Shown here one piece after another: positions 60,001-64,000 of a DNA stretch of 64,000 nt (position 1 is the stretch's first letter; each line of letters begins with the position of its first letter). This DNA comes from Owenia fusiformis (lineage: Eukaryota; Annelida; Polychaeta; Sabellida; Oweniidae): the NCBI GenBank assembly GCA_903813345.2, contig CAIIXF020000009.1, positions 29,052,740-29,116,739 on the forward strand, given 5' to 3'. Below the pieces are notes generated by a model. The model was not told where the DNA came from, searched no databases, and was given only the letters and a program-made list of their open reading frames with translations. The translations under genes and the position numbers were made by a program.

Positions 60001-61630
60001 GTGTCTGACGTGTTTTCTAAAACAATATAGAGAAAAGCATATATAATATTTTCAAATTATTTTGTTATCATTCCAAAGATGACCATTAAATTGACGATGT
60101 GTAAACTTTTTAGATTTTTTGATGACTGGTTAGAGAGAAACGTGTGTTCAAAAAGTTCACCATATCGATACCAATCCTTTAATTGCTTAGACATTGACTT
60201 AAATGGTACCAAATATTCTGGATATAATGTACAGGTTGTTGAATAAATAACATTGCTTGAAAAACGCAATAAAGTTAAGGATCAATAGTGAGACATTAGC
60301 CCTTCCAATAGTTTAATTTCGCACCTTCATAATACCATAGGCTCTACTCATGGCATACTCCCTTCCATAAATGAAGGTCCAAATTCATTTTCAGAAATTT
60401 ATATAAAGCATATTCAAGAATCATGAGTGGAAGATAAAAACAAATTTTCATAGTGTTTCCATGGGGAAATAGTATTTGATCGTTTGAGTCCGAAAACCTT
60501 ATTTAAAGTGTCTCACATATTCGATCAAAATTTGCCATGCAAACATGTTAGTCTACTTTACTGGCCCCCCTTGCTGTAACAAGGAACCCAAAACACATTA
60601 AAACGTAAACATAAACCAATTAGTCACTTCACTATGAAACTTAGGGGTGTACGCTGTGTGCATGGACTAACACAATATCAGTGGTCATTTACTGTGTCAA
60701 CTTAGTAACCCTTGCATATCGTGCTCACTCGAGTATTGAATAATTTTTTTATGATCTAAATGTTTGTGGTTTATAAAAAAATGTGATATTTTAGTTAGAA
60801 ATACATTAATTAATATATTCATTCAAACAGCACTAGAATGCGGGAAGAAAGAGCAATGGTGACAAAATGCAGACATAATTTTCCGTAAGGGTTTCAAACA
60901 TTTCTGAACACAATCATATATGTACTTCATGTGTACTGTTATTTTTAGTGCTGCATTTATAGATATAATTTCACGTATTAAAATCATATTTTCCAGCAAT
61001 GACTTCAAATTCGGAACCACACCCATATCACATTTTCTTCAATAACTCCAAACATGTGTAAACATTGACCATGTGCATATAAATTCAGATTTCACGAGCT
61101 CTCCTATTCGAGTACCTCATACACCCCTGCATGGATTTGAGTTGGATTCGCCTTTTATACGTGAGCCGACACACTCGCAAACGCTGATTGGATAAAGATT
61201 GCGAGAATCTTTAAAAAACACTGTTTACCACTACTCGTCTTTTCCTTCTCATATCATGGTGCCGATATTTGAGGAGATACTGTTTTATAATATGAGTGAC
61301 CTGCAAAACCATTATCCTTTTAATGCGCTAGTTGTAATTGATTAATGTCATTTGAAAGTTCCCAAAGCTCCTCAACAAATAAAATTAGACTTTCTTTTAA
61401 TACTACTCGAGTCTAGATGCATGTATCCGGTATTTGCTTAGCCGAAGACCATTTCTGAATCAGTTGACTTATTTGATTAGACAATGAGCACTTTCGATTA
61501 TGCTTCTAGATTAACAGTTTAATGAACAAGCTTACCATGAAAGTGAAGAAGGACTAAAATACTGACACTGGAATACCCCTTATATTAACATTCATATCTC
61601 GTTCAAAGATTTGGCTTACATATTGTACAT
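60001..61630. other. Intergenic, no gene seen
   Basis: AT-rich with short frames only. CATACTCCCTTCCATAAATG at 60354 weakly resembles the ACACTCCCCTCCATAAG motif. Confidence 0.5.
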
Positions 61631-61631
61631 G

Positions 61632-61711
61632 ATAAGTTATAGTTTTAGCTTAATACACTCGGGTCTCTTAGAATATTCGGACAATAGGTTCCCGATCTTC
61701 TTTCGTTTCTG
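61632..61711 (+). repeat. 80-bp duplicated segment, copy 1
   Basis: Matches 62796-62875 with about four differences: ATAAGTTATAGTTTTAGCTT, then GGGTCTCTTAG, ATATTCGGACAATAGGTTC and GATCTTCTTTCGTTTCTG. Confidence 0.9.
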
Positions 61712-62669
61712 TAATTACCAATTTGCATTTAATGACTCCCTTTGCTTTCAAAGTACATTGGCATTTATTAGAAACGCAAAAGTGTACCATATGCGTCTTA
61801 TCATCTAGATTCTTTTCGTTTTGTTTTTATTAAATACCCAATAACATATCAAGATACTAAGCACATTTCTATCAGTTCCATAGTTCATCGCTCCCACTTG
61901 ATAATATTAAACGCATTCTTCTCTGTTTTAATCATTTCAAAGAATAACAGGTTGATGAACAAATGATTGCAAAAGCATACAGTATGTCAAACTCTTTTAC
62001 CTTTATTTAATCTGAGTTAAATGAGCGTGATACAAAACATTGACCGTTTGTGAACCTCACAAGAAATCTTGGTCATCAGGACACGTGTATCCAGGTGTTC
62101 CCAAGCGTCATATTTACAATCGGGAAATCACGCTATATTTCAACTTACTTTCATTTTTCGACAAATGTATTTGTAATTAATGTAAAATGCCAAATTCGAC
62201 GGACGTTATCAAAATTACGCTGGATTGATGCAAAATCAATATATTTCTATCTCTCAGGAACATTTGATGTACATAACCTCTATAAGTTTCAACTCTGTCG
62301 TATCAATATCAATTTCCGAGGCATCTATCGTTATTTTAGGAAATTTCCCTTAAGATTACTGCACTTTACTTCTACTTTATCAAGATAAATTTCCAATTGC
62401 TATAATTGTTTCTTTAATGTGAGAAAAGTATCTTCTATAACAAATTTCATTTCAGATATGACGAATCATATCAGTTACTTAAAACGTGCGATTGTTTCCC
62501 GGGGATTGTTTGCAGATTAATTATCTTTTCGCTCTTACCACCATCTCAAGATATCCATTGTGTTCTCGAACAGCTATCCATTCAATTCTTGCAGTTGATA
62601 TCAACTGACTTTTACATTACTTATTTACCACGATGAATATTGCAGGAGATATACTATCGAGATATCTTC

Positions 62670-64000
62670 CGTAATAACGAAAGATGGATAACTAAAGGGT
62701 TAACAAATCAGATATACCCATGATAGGTCTCCCAAAGGTTGACATATTAGATATACCCATGAGATGTATACCGTAACGAAGTACGAAAGATAGATATAAG
62801 TTATAGTTTTAGCTTAATACACTTGGGTCTCTTAGCATATTCGGACAATAGGTTCTTGATCTTCTTTCGTTTCTGGGTTAACAAATCAGATACACCCATA
62901 AGAGGTCACCCGTAAAATACAAAATATGTATTAATCAAAGGTTGAAATTTTAGATTAACCCATGAGGGGTCTCCCATGAAAAAAGAAATATGGATGTTTA
63001 ATCAAAGGTTTACATATTTGATTTACTAATGATAGGTCTCCGATAAATGAGAAAGATAGATCAAAGGTTGACATTTTAGATATACCTTCGAGGGGTCTCC
63101 CATTAATGTTTAATCAAAGTTTGACATTATAGATATACCTATGAGAGGTCTCCCGTAAAATTCAAAAGATGGTTGTTTAATCAAAGGTTGACATTTTAGA
63201 TATACCCATGAGGGGTCTCCGATAAATGAGAAAGATATGTTTAATCAAAGGTTGACATTTTAGATATACCCATGAGGGGTCTCCGATAAATGAGAAAGAT
63301 ATGTTTAATCAAAGGTTGACATATTCAATTTACCAATGATAGGTCTCCCGTAAAATTCAAAAGATGGTTGTTTAATCAAAGGTTGACATTTTACTGAGAT
63401 TAACCCATGGGGGTCTCCCATGAAATACGAAAAATGGGTGTTTAATCAAAGGTTGACATTTTCGATTAACCCATGGGGGTCTCCCATGAAATACGAAAAA
63501 TGGGTGTTTAATCAAAGGTTGACATTTTCGATTAACCCATGGGGGTCTCCCATGAAATACGAAAAATGGGTGTTTAATCAAAGGTTGACATTTTCGATTA
63601 ACCCATGGGGGTCTCCCATGAAATACGAAAAATGGGTGTTTAATCAAAGGTTGACATTTTCGATTTACCAATGATATGTCTCTCGTGAATAAGAAATATG
63701 GATGATTAATCAAAGTATGACATTTGATCGAGATATACCTTTATGAGAAGTCTCCCGTAAAATTCAAAAGATGGTTGTTTAATCAAATGTTGACATTTTA
63801 GATTAAACCATGAGAGGTCTCCCATGAAATACGAAAGATGGATGTTTAATCAAAGGTTTACATATTCGATTTACCAATGATAGGTCTCTCGTAAATAAGA
63901 AATATGGATGATTAATCAAAGTATGACATTTTAGATATAATGTACCTATGAGTGGTCTCCCATAAAATACGAAAGATGGATGTTTAATCAAAGGTTGACA
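62670..64000 (+). repeat. Minisatellite of 60-66-bp units, continuing past the window end
   Basis: Units of the form TTTAATCAAAGGTTGACATT, then GATATACCCATGAGGGGTCT, CCCATGAAATACGAAAGATG. About 20 units are visible. Most are diverged, but four consecutive 66-bp units at about 63421-63684 are identical for nearly their full length. Because 66 is a multiple of three, open frames of 84-113 codons appear on both strands; these are repeat by-products. Confidence 0.92.
62796..62875 (+). repeat. 80-bp duplicated segment, copy 2, inside the terminal array
   Basis: A near-identical copy of 61632-61711, interrupting the GTCTCC-type array at its left edge. Confidence 0.9.

Noticed and set aside
63372-63713. 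Open frames of 84-113 codons on both strands with perfect repeats
   Set aside because: A 66-bp repeat period with no stop gives open frames automatically; codon composition is the same on both strands.

Overview
This window is eukaryotic and animal-like. It is AT-rich, its protein-coding genes are split by spliceosomal introns, and most of it is intronic or intergenic DNA full of short inverted-repeat transposons, tRNA-derived SINE-like elements and minisatellite arrays. The repeat style resembles that of molluscs or other lophotrochozoan invertebrates: AAGGTCAAGGTCA-rich repeats, many foldback elements, and a tandem core framed by short terminal repeats. That assignment is an inference and the species cannot be named.

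Two genes can be reconstructed, and they converge. From 769 to 10477 on the plus strand lie the last 13 exons of the gene for the largest RNA polymerase III subunit (POLR3A). They encode 464 codons plus a stop, covering the trigger loop, the cleft and the C-terminal end; the 5' part lies outside the window. Two of its introns are AT-AC introns with minor-spliceosome (U12) signals. Its first visible exon is preceded by a six-fold tandem duplication of its own splice-acceptor junction. From 23801 down to 13583 on the minus strand lies a complete five-exon gene for a 353-residue four-transmembrane protein of the claudin/PMP22/Clc-like type, with a repetitive Pro/Tyr/Arg-rich tail. The two genes end about 3.1 kb apart, and a 741-bp foldback element sits between them.

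From about 24 kb to the end no confident gene was found. This part holds a series of non-autonomous DNA elements: a near-perfect palindromic element flanked by TTAA just inside intron 1 of the claudin-like gene, and further elements at about 26.9, 27.4-28.3, 28.9, 29.3-31.2, 34.2, 34.5-35.1, 36.4-37.4, 51.8, 56.0, 56.4-57.9 and 59.1-60.0 kb. There are two tRNA-derived SINE-like elements (36.2 and 45.3 kb) and one weak open frame resembling part of a TIR signalling domain (45.5 kb). Three large tandem arrays are present: 124-bp units at 47.8-49.2 kb, units of about 135 bp at 52.3-54.2 kb enclosed by an inverted repeat, and units of 60-66 bp from 62.7 kb past the window end.

The best leads are the paired AT-AC introns in POLR3A, the reiterated splice-acceptor junction in the same gene, and the 52-54 kb array framed by ATGTCACCACC inverted ends, whose hairpin end also occurs in a POLR3A intron.
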